Source: a virus
Reading direction: 5' to 3' (one strand)
DNA length: 27,974 nt
Virus record (IMG/VR): IMGVR_UViG_3300017963_003027
Coordinates: 1 to 27,974 of that record
Shown: positions 14,609 to 22,843 of the stretch, one piece after another
Layout of the letters: each line of letters begins with the position of its first letter
Position numbering within the stretch: position 1 is the first letter of the stretch
Translations under genes and position numbers: made by a program
The notes under the pieces: generated by a model
Told to the model about the DNA's origin: nothing
Seen by the model: only the letters and a program-made list of their open reading frames with translations
Databases searched by the model: none

Positions 14609-14683
14609 AAGCACCGAAAAAGTTAGGTTATACCTGTAAACAGAAACCAAAAGAAAAGTTAAAAAAACAGAAGGAGCAAAATT

Positions 14684-15397
14684 ATGAGCCAAGCATGTGA
14701 TTCTCCAAAATCTTTTACTGCCGGCGAAGCCTTGGCGGATTTTCGGCGGGTGAAGTTTAATTCGTCATCAGCGGTCGTTTATGCCGATGCCGGAGAGATA
14801 GGAATCGGGGCAACACTCCAGGACGTGGCAAACGCAGCACATGCAGCCATCCAACTGGATAACGCCGGCGGCACGATGAAGGTAACGGCGGCGGGTGCAA
14901 TCGCGGCCGGTGCGAGGTGTTTCCCGGCGGCGGACGGCAAGGTTTCGGCCGTACCCTCCGGGGCAAGCGTTGGTATTGCAATGGAGGCGTCAACGGCGGA
15001 CGGTGACATTATCGAAATGATGCCGGTACAGGAACACCTGGATTGGCAGGGTCTGACATTTGAGGAAATCGACGACGACAAGACCCTGGACGCCCAGGAT
15101 GCCGGTAAGGCCTTTTATGTTACGGCCGACGCAAAGACCATCACGCTGCCGGCGACGGACGTCAATCTCGGCCCCATCATTATCATCAACGGTGTGGCAG
15201 ACGGCGGAGCCGCCGTGAATATCAGCCCGAACGCAAACGACCTCATTAAAGGCCCGGACTTCGACGGCACCGACAACAAGGACCATATCAACACGAAGGC
15301 AACAGCCGTTCTGCACGATTTCGTCAAAATTCGCGCCGATGGCGCCGAGGGATGGTGGGTCGAAGAAACCCGCGGAACGTGGGCCACCGAAGGTTAA
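14684..15397 (+). CDS. Capsid decoration protein (DUF2190-type) with C-terminal extension
   Basis: ATG 14684 has AGAAGGAG upstream. Residues 20-110 match the DUF2190 capsid-cement pattern: VVYADAGEIGIGATLQDVANA, GAIAAGARCFPAADGKVSA, and SVGIAMEASTADGDIIEMMPVQ. This is the lambda gpD position, where trimers stabilise the expanded head. The rest (115-237) is an additional beta-rich domain (AFYVTADAKTITLPATDVNLG, AAVNISPNANDLI, GWWVEE) similar to beta-sandwich domains attached to phage surface proteins, perhaps for outward display. The protein is followed by a strong terminator hairpin before the capsid gene. Confidence 0.8.
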   Translation: MSQACDSPKSFTAGEALADFRRVKFNSSSAVVYADAGEIGIGATLQDVANAAHAAIQLDNAGGTMKVTAAGAIAAGARCFPAADGKVSAVPSGASVGIAMEASTADGDIIEMMPVQEHLDWQGLTFEEIDDDKTLDAQDAGKAFYVTADAKTITLPATDVNLGPIIIINGVADGGAAVNISPNANDLIKGPDFDGTDNKDHINTKATAVLHDFVKIRADGAEGWWVEETRGTWATEG

Positions 15398-15481
15398 AAA
15401 AAGTAAAGGCTATTTGCAAAAGTGAATAGTGGGTTTGATTTTATCGCAGGCCAGCGGTAAAACCGACGAAAGAACAAATCA

Positions 15482-15522
15482 AGCGGCAATTGGGTGCCCA
15501 GTCACCCGGTTGTCGCTTTTTT
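15482..15522 (+). terminator. Intrinsic terminator between decoration and capsid genes
   Basis: AGCGGCAATTGGGTG (15482-15496) pairs over 15 positions, three of them G-U, with CACCCGGTTGTCGCT (15503-15517), leaving a 6-base loop. Six T lie at 15517-15522. The capsid ATG is 39 bases later. It either limits read-through in the late operon unless antiterminated, or sets the 5' end of capsid mRNA. Confidence 0.85.
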
Positions 15523-15560
15523 GTTGCCCACGCAAAACTTTTTTAAGAAGGAGTAAAATT

Positions 15561-16508
15561 ATGATTCAGCAAACGACTTACGCAGTGCCGAGAGAGGATT
15601 TAGGCGAGGCCCTGCACGAGTACAACCCGGCATCGGACGGTTTTATCGCACAAGAGATACTGCCGGTCCGAGTGGTGAAGAAAAAGGCGGCGACGGTAAG
15701 CGTCGTAATTCGTGAAAATCTCAAGCGGGCCGATGCAATTCACGCCAACGGTTCGGCCTTTCATCGGATTACCATGACAACCGAGGACCTGGCTTACGCT
15801 TGCAAGGATTACGGACTCGAAGGCCCGCTCACCGATGATGACAGGGAAAACTTCGACAATGACTTTGATGCGGAACTCGAAACGACGATGCACGTCGAAA
15901 GGAGTCTGCTGATTGAACAAGAGATTCGAGTCGCAGCCAAAGTTTTCAACACTACAACCTTTACCGGTGCCGCCCTCTATACCGACGTCAGCAGCGCCCC
16001 CTGGGACGCCGCGGGAAGTGGGGCAATCGGCCATGTCGCGGATGCGCGGGAAAAGGTTAGGAAAAACACTGGATACGCAGCCGACTCGATGGTAATCGGT
16101 CCGGTTACCCTGAACAATTTGCTCAAAAACACAGCAATATTGGGCAAGTTTCCCGGCGCAACCATCATCACAGAGGCGATGCTCAGGGCAAATCTGGCTG
16201 GTATTCTCGGCATACAGAACCTTTTTGTCGGCAACGAAATCTACGACTCAGCGATTGAAGGCCAATCGTTCAGCGGGGCGGATATTTGGTCCGATGACTA
16301 TGCCCTGATATTCAAGAGGCAGGAAGGCCCGGTATCGAGTGGCGGTCTGGGGCGAACGATCCTCTGGGGTCGCATGAGTCCGAACAACATCACGGTTGCT
16401 TCATACCGCGAGGAACAAACCGAAAGCGACATTTATCGCGTTCGTCATTACCTTGACGAAAAAATATTCGACCCGTATTTCGGACATCTTCTGAAAATTG
16501 ATGCTTAA
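15561..16508 (+). CDS. Major capsid protein (HK97 fold)
   Basis: ATG 15561 has AAGAAGGAG 9 bases upstream, the strongest SD in the window, as expected for the most abundant virion protein; an upstream in-frame start at 15429 would run through the terminator. The 315-aa product has features of the lambda E-like capsid group: ASDGFIAQEILPVRVVKK near the N-terminus, a DDRENFDNDFDAELETTMHVERSLLIEQEIRVA helix, ADSMVIGPVTLNNLLKN, and the C-terminal SDIYRVRHYLDEKIFDPYFGHLL. It forms the head shell. It follows the decoration gene as in lambda D-E. Confidence 0.9.
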   Translation: MIQQTTYAVPREDLGEALHEYNPASDGFIAQEILPVRVVKKKAATVSVVIRENLKRADAIHANGSAFHRITMTTEDLAYACKDYGLEGPLTDDDRENFDNDFDAELETTMHVERSLLIEQEIRVAAKVFNTTTFTGAALYTDVSSAPWDAAGSGAIGHVADAREKVRKNTGYAADSMVIGPVTLNNLLKNTAILGKFPGATIITEAMLRANLAGILGIQNLFVGNEIYDSAIEGQSFSGADIWSDDYALIFKRQEGPVSSGGLGRTILWGRMSPNNITVASYREEQTESDIYRVRHYLDEKIFDPYFGHLLKIDA

Positions 16509-16588
16509 TCGCATATCAGGGCGTACCAGTTAACCAACACCTGATTGCAAATCATAACCTTTGGTTTGGCAGGTTTGATGATATAGGT

Positions 16589-16619
16589 GGCGGGGCCGGG
16601 CAACCGGCCCGGCGCCGCC
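16589..16619 (+). other. GC-rich stem-loop after the capsid gene
   Basis: GGCGG (16589-16593) and GCCGGGC (16595-16601) pair with GCCCGGC (16607-16613) and CCGCC (16615-16619) around a single G-G mismatch and a 5-base loop. There is no T-run, so it is more likely an mRNA stabiliser or processing hairpin than a terminator. The gap 16509-16642 holds no gene. Confidence 0.6.
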
Positions 16620-16642
16620 GGAATCAACGGAAAGGACTTGCA

Positions 16643-16864
16643 ATGGACTCTCTGAGCGAGCAGGACAAGGAATGGATTCGGTTGACCGCGCGAGAGTTGG
16701 CGTTTCAGGCGATAAAAGAGACGCTCAGCGTACATATTCAAAGCTGCCCGCACGGACTGGCGATCATGAAGGCCAAGTGGCTGATTATCGGTGTTTCGAT
16801 CGGCCCGATGCTGGTCGGCGGCGGCGCCGGATACGCCCTGGCAAAACTGTTTGCGACAATGTGA
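16643..16864 (+). CDS. Small protein with one C-terminal membrane segment
   Basis: ATG 16643 has AAAGGA 8 bases upstream. The 73-aa product begins with a charged helix (LSEQDKEWIRLTARELAFQAI), passes HIQSCPHG near residue 32, and has one hydrophobic segment (WLIIGVSIGPMLVGGGAGYALA, about 46-67) near the C-terminus. This layout is seen in small phage membrane proteins of the XhlA/holin-accessory type, but no family is certain. It opens the accessory block between the head and tail genes. Confidence 0.6.
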   Translation: MDSLSEQDKEWIRLTARELAFQAIKETLSVHIQSCPHGLAIMKAKWLIIGVSIGPMLVGGGAGYALAKLFATM

Positions 16865-16892
16865 TCTTGAAAGGTTAAAGGAAACCTGCGCG

Positions 16893-17057
16893 ATGGAGTT
16901 TCCGGCAAAAGAATTTTACGAAATTAATCGCGTTCTGTTCCTGGCGTCCGGCGAGTGCAAAACCGAAGAGCAAACATCCGCCTGCCAAAAGGCAAACGAA
17001 GCTGTTGCGGCGGCGGCGGAAAAAATAAAAGAGTTTTTTGAAATATTGAATAGTTAA
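16893..17057 (+). CDS. Small helical protein, 54 aa
   Basis: ATG 16893 follows TAAAGGA with a slightly long spacer. The protein is 54 aa, with a helical, alanine and lysine-rich C-terminal half (ACQKANEAVAAAAEKIKEFF) that may form a coiled coil. Two cysteines flank the middle. It is 14 bases before the phosphoesterase gene. I do not recognise it. Confidence 0.5.
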   Translation: MEFPAKEFYEINRVLFLASGECKTEEQTSACQKANEAVAAAAEKIKEFFEILNS

Positions 17058-17071
17058 GGGAAATTTGTGCG

Positions 17072-18019
17072 ATGGCTTTTCCAACAATAGCGACAATTGC
17101 TTCAGATTTACATGGGAGCACGGAATCATCCGGGTCAGGTCCGGGCGATAGGTCAGGATTTATTCGGCACTATGGGTCAAGAGACCGCAGGCTCGGCGAA
17201 ATCGTATCAGTCGCAAATAGCAGCAGTTCGGATTTATTGGTTCTTGCCGGCGATAACGTGGATAGTGATTGTGCGGACGGCAGCAAGTTGTCGAATTTTA
17301 CAAGTATGATTAATTACTTGGATGCAAATTTGAATTGTGATTTTATAACCACCATCGGAAATCATATTTGGACACCCACATCTCCGCCGTGGGATGGTGA
17401 AGGAGACGCTCCTTCCATGTCGGATTATTTTGACGCCCTTGACGCTTCAACGAGCGAGGGGGCAAAGGCAAACTATTACGGGCCGGATTCCGAGGCTTAC
17501 TCTTTTTCTTACACGGACATCAACGGTATGTTATGGGTAGTGGTGTTATGCCCCGTGCATACATTTTTTGAGCAGGATGACCCGTATGATTATCTCGATT
17601 GGCTTGACACAAGATTGCAGGCAGCGGCTTCTGCCGGAACACCCTGTTGCGTAGTGACTCATGTTCATCTTTGGCAGAACTCGAACAACTCGAATCCGAA
17701 CACTCTGCGGATTAGCGACACGGCGTGGTCGTCCTTACAAACCATATTTGACGATGCAGATACGTTGCAGTGTGTATTTGGCGGGCACCAGCATGCGGGG
17801 GGAGCTTGGATGAAAAGGAAAGGGGTGTGGTTTATCGATGTTGAGGGTTCGGTTTCGATGCCACCGAACCAGACAGATACAGCCAACGCGTATATGGTAG
17901 TAACCATAAATCCTCAACAAATTTGGACTCCAAACGGAATGAAAGCTCAGGTTAGGGTTGTACCTTATGGGTTGTGCAGGGTCAATAAACCAGAATACGA
18001 CAAGTTCATTGTATGCTAA
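17072..18019 (+). CDS. Calcineurin-like metallophosphoesterase
   Basis: The 315-aa protein has the full metal-binding set of the calcineurin-like phosphoesterase fold: D12-x-H14 (SDLHGS), G60-D61 (LAGDNVD), G96-N97-H98 (TIGNH), H197 in VVTHVH, and G238-H239-Q-H241 (GGHQHAG). It would use two metal ions to cut a phosphoester, but the substrate cannot be told from the sequence. There is no signal peptide. Phosphoesterases of this type occur in phage tail regions, where targets may be host surface polymers, and also as soluble enzymes acting on nucleotides. ATG 17072 has AAGGGA upstream with a long spacer. The Cys-rich gene overlaps its 3' end. Confidence 0.9.
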   Translation: MAFPTIATIASDLHGSTESSGSGPGDRSGFIRHYGSRDRRLGEIVSVANSSSSDLLVLAGDNVDSDCADGSKLSNFTSMINYLDANLNCDFITTIGNHIWTPTSPPWDGEGDAPSMSDYFDALDASTSEGAKANYYGPDSEAYSFSYTDINGMLWVVVLCPVHTFFEQDDPYDYLDWLDTRLQAAASAGTPCCVVTHVHLWQNSNNSNPNTLRISDTAWSSLQTIFDDADTLQCVFGGHQHAGGAWMKRKGVWFIDVEGSVSMPPNQTDTANAYMVVTINPQQIWTPNGMKAQVRVVPYGLCRVNKPEYDKFIVC

Positions 18020-18263
18020 TTTGATTAACCTTGGATGGCGGCGAGATATAAGCCATTCAAAATATTCAAAGGAGCTACATGAGTTTTTGATAGATAACTG
18101 TATTTGCCGCATGGACTGTCCGCCGACCGGCCCATGCTGCCCTAAAAATTGCAAACATCTTGGGCCGAATGGTTGCAAATTAGAAAGAAAAGACCGCCCC
18201 TATGTATGCTTGCACGCAATGTGTTCATATTCGTTCAGGAGATTATTAAATGATACAACTTAA
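17967..18263 (+). CDS. Cysteine-rich small protein
   Basis: I start at ATG 17967, preceded by TTAGGG with a 9-base spacer, which overlaps the phosphoesterase's last 53 bases in another frame; a TTG at 18021 is the alternative. The C-terminal half is a dense cysteine cluster (CICRMDCPPTGPCC, CKHLGPNGCKL, RPYVCLHAMC) holding about ten cysteines, with a C-C pair and a final C-x3-C. This resembles zinc or iron-sulfur binding cores such as the YkgJ-type pattern, without clear identity. It may act with the adjoining phosphoesterase, or may be an independent small metalloprotein. Confidence 0.6.
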   Translation: MGCAGSINQNTTSSLYANLINLGWRRDISHSKYSKELHEFLIDNCICRMDCPPTGPCCPKNCKHLGPNGCKLERKDRPYVCLHAMCSYSFRRLLNDTT

Positions 18264-19005
18264 TACAGCATCGTCAGCAAAGGATTATGACTGTACGTCA
18301 GAAGTTGAATTAAGGGTTGATGATACAACCACTAACTTCCAAAACACGACCGGCAGGGCTATCCAGCCGGTGATAGAACTGGAAGTTACAGCTGTAAAGA
18401 CGGACTATCGATTTACAAGCGGTGCAGTCGTTAAGTTCAGACTGTATATCAGCGATGACGGCTTAAAATCCAACGGCAATAAGGTAGTCTTTAATCAAGG
18501 AAACACAATCGCTGAATATATAGAATATACTGTCGGTGCCGACTTCAGCCCATTGATTATGCTGCAATTTGGCGATTTTGTATTCGGAACCTCCAAATAC
18601 ATGTTTATCACGGTCGAAAGCGACAATGTAAATGATGATGATGTACAGATTGGCAACTTGAAAATATACGACCGCACCTGTGCCACTGAGTACTCATCAA
18701 CTGGCGGGCTACCGAGAGTTGACACCAAGACCGTACTTGACGACACGCCATCTGGGGATAGCGACTTTCAAGCCGCCTGTGATTTGGCTATAAAAGCATT
18801 AGAGCTTGACCATTTGATGAGTGCCGCATGTGTTTCTGACGACATAACAACTAATGTGGTTGATAATTCTGTTATAGCTAAAATACTCGCTGTTGGTGGG
18901 GACATTAGCGATTTTACAAACAGCCTACACTCGCTCGAAGGCATTATAAACTATTTGCAGTCAGACGAATTTGCTCGAAAAATCGCAAAAAAAATCCCAA
19001 GATGA
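18250..19005 (+). CDS. Phage structural protein, beta-rich with helical tail
   Basis: ATG 18250 overlaps the Cys-rich gene by 14 bases and has AGGAG 8 bases upstream. The first about 160 residues look like a jelly-roll or carbohydrate-binding type beta sandwich (VELRVDDTTTNFQNTTGRAI, FGTSKYMFITVESDNVNDDDV). The C-terminal helical part contains ALELDHLMSAACVSDDIT and a VVDNSVIAKILAVGGDISDF pattern, followed by SLHSLEGII. That LDHL / DNSVIA / SLE pattern recurs in tail or fibre proteins of environmental phages. A role as a virion surface component is inferred from that pattern and from the next gene. Confidence 0.6.
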   Translation: MIQLNTASSAKDYDCTSEVELRVDDTTTNFQNTTGRAIQPVIELEVTAVKTDYRFTSGAVVKFRLYISDDGLKSNGNKVVFNQGNTIAEYIEYTVGADFSPLIMLQFGDFVFGTSKYMFITVESDNVNDDDVQIGNLKIYDRTCATEYSSTGGLPRVDTKTVLDDTPSGDSDFQAACDLAIKALELDHLMSAACVSDDITTNVVDNSVIAKILAVGGDISDFTNSLHSLEGIINYLQSDEFARKIAKKIPR

Positions 19006-19017
19006 TAGGGGTCGAAA

Positions 19018-21759
19018 ATGAAAAAGCTAATTATAACTATAGTTTGTTGTTTACTGGCGGCTCAGGTATTAGCGTCAAATGAAATCCGGATGCCAAACTT
19101 CCCATCTGGCGAAACGCTCTACGCCATAATCCGCAACGCAGCCGGCCAGGCGTGGGACCCTTCGGATCAGGCCTTTGAAAACTGGCCGGACCGTACCGAC
19201 GATGGCGACAGCGCAAAACAATACGATATTTCTATGACAGATAAATCCGCCGATATGTACGTCGGCGACTTCGATTCCAACATATCGGCGGGTAGATACT
19301 ATATCCAGATATGGTTACAAGACAGCACCGACCCGAATGAGGTCGATGATGACCTTGTCGGGCTGCGTGAAATCGTATGGAACGGCTCTGCCGAGGAATA
19401 TGTAATTGATTCGAGCGGACGGGTCGATGTCGGCGCAGTGGGCGGAACCGCACAGACGGCCAACGACAACGGCGCGGATATTAACGCAATCCTGGCCGAT
19501 ACCGCAGCGGTCGATACCACAGCCGAGATGCGTACCTTTTTGACCGGCGGCGACACGGCGGTCAGCACGGTTACAACCGCCGAGGTCAACGCCGAAGTTG
19601 ACAATGCACTTAATACAGCAGTGCTTGGTTCGCCCACCAACAATTCTATTAATGAACGCATAAAATCAATTGATGATAAACTGCCGGGTAAATCCTTTCT
19701 GGCTGGTTCGGCGGACGCCGACGGCGGTTGGGACCAGGATTATTCTGACATGTGTAAGGGCGCGATTTGGGACGCTGAAACCAGTCAATGTCTGCAATCA
19801 GGAAGTATGGGCAAGCGGTTGACGGACATATTTAACGATACCGCCGAGATAGGCGCCGCAGGTGCCGGGCTTACCGACCTTGGCGGCATGAGCACAACGA
19901 TGAAAGGGCAGGTAAACGCTGAGGCCGACACTGCAATCAGCGATGCGGCCCTTGCAACGGCGGCGGCCATTGCCACAATCGATACAAACGTCGATGCTGT
20001 GCTTTACGATACAGGCACTACTTTGAATGACAAGATAGACGTAATCGACACGAATGTCGATGACATCGAGACCGACACGGGCACTACTTTACCGGCGACA
20101 CTTTCCACAATGAGCACAAACATCGATGACATCGAGACCGACACGGGCACTACTTTACCGGCGACACTGGCAACAATTGACGATAACGTTGATGATGTTC
20201 TGGTCGACACGGGCACCACTTTACCGGCGGCAATTTCCGGAGTTGAGGGAAAGGTTGATACGGTTGACGGTGTGGTCGATTCAATTCTCACCGACACCGC
20301 CGAGATAGGCGCTGCCGGCGCCGGTCTTACCGACCTTGGCGGCATGAGCACAACGAGGAAAGGGAAGGTCCACGCTGAGGCCGATACGGCGATCAGCGAT
20401 GCAGCCCTTGCCACGGCAGCCAACCTTGCAACGGCCAGCACAAATATCGATGCCGTGCTGGTTGACACCGCCGAGATAGGCGCTGCCGGCGCCGGTCTTA
20501 CCGACCTGGGCGGCATGAGCACAACGATGAAGGGGCAGGTAAACACCGAGGCCGATACGGCGATCAGCGATGCGGCCCTTGCAACGGCGGCCAACCTTGC
20601 GACTGTCGATGGAAATGTTGATGATATTGAATCGGCGGTAGGATCGCCGGTTGCCCTCGACTCCGGTGCGGCAACACTGGCCGGTATGCTTACAAAAATT
20701 GCCGACGACAACGGTGGCGCCGATTTTGATGCGACAAACGATTCGCTTAAGGGCCTTCGGGCCTGGGGCGATGTCAACTGGGGAGCTGGAGCTGGGACTT
20801 ACCTGTTAAGCACAGACGTTGCGACCGGCGATACGACAACATCATTTACAATGACTGACGGCGTGGCCGCCGACGATGCCTACAACAACGGTATCATCGC
20901 CGTTCAGGATGCCGGTGACAGCCATTGGGAGGCTCGCAGGATAAGCGATTATACTTCCGGCAAAGTTATCACCGTTGATACGGCATTCAGTTTCCCACCC
21001 GCAGAGTCCGACACCGTCAGGATTATTTACGGCATGGCGATGAGCGGCTCGGGTACTACACCGGCGGCGGTGTGGGCGTACGGGACAAGGGTGCTCACCG
21101 GCGCCGATAACATTGCCGCTCCGATTGCCGATGCGGTGTTTGACGAGACCGCAACCGGGCACACCGATGCGGGCAAGGCCGGAGCCCAGATATGGACCGA
21201 CATTGATGCAATACTGACTGATACCGCAACCACCCTGCCGGCTTCACTTGCAGCCATCGACAGCGACACCGGTGATATACTTGTTGATACAGGAACTTCA
21301 CTGCCCGCTTTGCTTGCAGTAATCGGCACGAATGTCGATGACATTGAAACGGACACGAGCACCACTTTGCCGGCGACACTTTCGTCAATGGATACGAACA
21401 TCGACGCGGTACTGGTCGACACGGGTACCACGCTTCACGGTTTTATTGATACCGAAATCGCTGCGATCAAGGCGGTGACGGACCTGTTCAGCTTTACCGG
21501 CAACGATGTCAAGGCCACCCTGGACGGGGAAACAACCGCGTTAAGTTCGACCGGCCTGAATAATATCCCGATAACCGACCCGGCGGGCATCGCCGATACC
21601 TGGCCGGAAATGTCTGTGCAACTTTGGAGAAGGTTCTTCAAAAAAATTGATCGCACCACGACACAAATCCGCACCTACGACGACTCCGGCTCAAACGTGA
21701 GGACGACACAGACGGTTTCGGACGATGGGACGACAACGATTGTAGGAGCGGCTCAATAA
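19018..21759 (+). CDS. Repeat-rich tail fibre-like protein with signal peptide
   Basis: The 913-aa protein begins with a Sec signal peptide (KK then LIITIVCCLLAAQVLA, likely cut before SNE). Residues 22-130 form an Ig-like domain (TLYAIIRNAAGQAWDPSD, GRYYIQIWLQD). The middle holds three copies of a 57-residue unit (AEIGAAGAGLTDLGGMSTT) and many 22-residue units (DDIETDTGTTLPATL) with I/V/L spacing that suggests a trimeric stalk. A beta domain near 590-680 ends with IIYG, then VWAYGTRVLTG, more 22-residue units, and a C-terminal strand-rich tail (TQIRTYDDSGSNVRTT). Such units are typical of environmental phage fibres. The signal peptide is unusual for a virion protein. The stop overlaps the next ATG (TAATG). 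Confidence 0.75.
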   Translation: MKKLIITIVCCLLAAQVLASNEIRMPNFPSGETLYAIIRNAAGQAWDPSDQAFENWPDRTDDGDSAKQYDISMTDKSADMYVGDFDSNISAGRYYIQIWLQDSTDPNEVDDDLVGLREIVWNGSAEEYVIDSSGRVDVGAVGGTAQTANDNGADINAILADTAAVDTTAEMRTFLTGGDTAVSTVTTAEVNAEVDNALNTAVLGSPTNNSINERIKSIDDKLPGKSFLAGSADADGGWDQDYSDMCKGAIWDAETSQCLQSGSMGKRLTDIFNDTAEIGAAGAGLTDLGGMSTTMKGQVNAEADTAISDAALATAAAIATIDTNVDAVLYDTGTTLNDKIDVIDTNVDDIETDTGTTLPATLSTMSTNIDDIETDTGTTLPATLATIDDNVDDVLVDTGTTLPAAISGVEGKVDTVDGVVDSILTDTAEIGAAGAGLTDLGGMSTTRKGKVHAEADTAISDAALATAANLATASTNIDAVLVDTAEIGAAGAGLTDLGGMSTTMKGQVNTEADTAISDAALATAANLATVDGNVDDIESAVGSPVALDSGAATLAGMLTKIADDNGGADFDATNDSLKGLRAWGDVNWGAGAGTYLLSTDVATGDTTTSFTMTDGVAADDAYNNGIIAVQDAGDSHWEARRISDYTSGKVITVDTAFSFPPAESDTVRIIYGMAMSGSGTTPAAVWAYGTRVLTGADNIAAPIADAVFDETATGHTDAGKAGAQIWTDIDAILTDTATTLPASLAAIDSDTGDILVDTGTSLPALLAVIGTNVDDIETDTSTTLPATLSSMDTNIDAVLVDTGTTLHGFIDTEIAAIKAVTDLFSFTGNDVKATLDGETTALSSTGLNNIPITDPAGIADTWPEMSVQLWRRFFKKIDRTTTQIRTYDDSGSNVRTTQTVSDDGTTTIVGAAQ
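19840..20640 (+). repeat. Tandem coding repeats inside the fibre gene
   Basis: The long unit beginning ACCGCCGAGATAGG starts at 19840, 20296 and 20467. The last two are 171 bp (57 codons) apart and the first is 456 bp earlier. A shorter unit of 66 bp (22 codons) includes a perfect 46-bp direct repeat, 20057-20102 and 20123-20168. Near-identical DNA, not only protein, indicates recent duplication or ongoing homogenisation. More distant units continue at 21180-21440. Confidence 0.9.
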
Positions 21760-22211
21760 TGGCAGGAACCGACAGGATTGACATTGCCGATATTGACGAA
21801 ATAGCACCACCGTTCGATCTGGACGGCGGCGAATCGCCCGCCGCTGTTACGCCGACTATCGAGGCAGAAAGTGAGTTCGACCAATTGTGTGTCGCCTCGA
21901 TTGACGACTTCGAGCCGTTCTTCGAGACGGTTACGATTTACCCCGCCTCCGGCGGCAGCCGCGAAATTACAAGGGCGATCGTACACAACCGCCTGTTGCC
22001 TCAGAAACTTGCCGGCGTGCCTGGCGCCTCGGCCCCTTTGATTATTGTAGAGGTGCCAAACGATGCGACTACCGGATATGCAAGTTACGAACTTAACGAT
22101 GGCAGAGATGAAATTGAACTGCCCGTCCGTCTGGGCCAGACGGCCCAGCGCCGCAGGATATTGAGATTGTTAAGTCACGATTACGCGTGGTGTAAATTAG
22201 AGGTGAGGTAA
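21759..22211 (+). CDS. Head-tail attachment protein, gpFII-like
   Basis: The 150-aa protein starts in the TAATG overlap and ends by overlapping the next ATG by one base. Its middle (DDFEPFFETVTIYPASGGSREITRAIVHNR) has the pattern of FII-type stopper proteins, in which a beta barrel contacts the portal side of the tail. The N-terminal about 45 residues are acidic and probably flexible. The position directly before the Z-like gene matches lambda FII-Z-U-V. Sequence similarity is limited, so the call leans on the pattern and context. Confidence 0.65.
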   Translation: MAGTDRIDIADIDEIAPPFDLDGGESPAAVTPTIEAESEFDQLCVASIDDFEPFFETVTIYPASGGSREITRAIVHNRLLPQKLAGVPGASAPLIIVEVPNDATTGYASYELNDGRDEIELPVRLGQTAQRRRILRLLSHDYAWCKLEVR

Positions 22212-22843
22212 TGGCAACCGATCCCGTGGTTGAGGTAAAGTTTGAAGAGCAAAAGTTAAAGGCAGTCGCCCGCCTGCTTCGCGGCATACCGAACGGGATG
22301 AACCTCGTAATCCCGCCGGCAATCAACCTTACCGCCACAACCGCCCGCGCCTGCCTGGCCCGAGACCTTAAGGAAGACGTGAACCTTAAAATATCCGCTA
22401 TCAAAAAACGTATTATATTGCATAGGGCGAATAAAAAAAACTGGAGGGCCAGACTTCGACCAAGCAGAAAAGGGATACCTTTGATACTTTACGGTGCACG
22501 GCAAACAAAAAAAGGCGTCACTTATAAGGATGTAGAAGAACAAAGAGTTCTTATGGAAGGCGCATTTATACAGACGATGCCGATAACCGGGGCAAAACAA
22601 AAAAAGGGTCACAAGGGGGTATTTGAACGCGACCCAGATGATCTTTTTAGTACGGGTCGCGACACAAAGGGAAGGGTTCGAAAGGGCCGTTTGCCTATAA
22701 AAGAGTTGTATGGTGTTTCGCTGGCATGGTCTTTTGAAAATATTGGACAAATTAGAAATAAAACAATGGCCGAAACAGGGGAAATACTTGAAAAAAATAT
22801 CGACAGCAAGGTTGCCTGGCTTTTATCAAGGAGGGCAAGCTGA
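22211..22843 (+). CDS. Minor tail protein Z-like (tail completion)
   Basis: The 210-aa protein has the layout of the GPZ family: an N-terminal helical segment with basic residues (RLLRGIPNGMNLVIPPAINLTATTARACLARDL), the LKISAIKKRIILHRANKKNW run, IPLILYGARQTKKGVTY and a C-terminal RLPIKELYGVSLAWSFENIGQI, which recalls the family's LPI-x-E/K-L-x-G-P/V-S motif. It is needed to finish or stabilise the tail end before joining. The start overlaps the preceding stop and the stop overlaps the next ATG (TGATG). Confidence 0.8.
   Translation: MATDPVVEVKFEEQKLKAVARLLRGIPNGMNLVIPPAINLTATTARACLARDLKEDVNLKISAIKKRIILHRANKKNWRARLRPSRKGIPLILYGARQTKKGVTYKDVEEQRVLMEGAFIQTMPITGAKQKKGHKGVFERDPDDLFSTGRDTKGRVRKGRLPIKELYGVSLAWSFENIGQIRNKTMAETGEILEKNIDSKVAWLLSRRAS

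Noticed and set aside
11456-14641. An 11-base inverted match (GTTTACAGGTA at 11456-11466, TACCTGTAAAC at 14631-14641) near the two gaps
   Set aside because: Matches of this length are expected by chance in 28 kb, and the sites show no other symmetry.
15429-15560. Extended start of the capsid gene at 15429
   Set aside because: It would run through the terminator hairpin, and ATG 15561 has a far better SD and conserved-looking start.
20004-20777. 257-aa open frame on the - strand over the fibre repeats
   Set aside because: The + strand repeat units, with few stops in the antisense direction, create it; its serine/alanine repeats simply mirror the fibre repeats.
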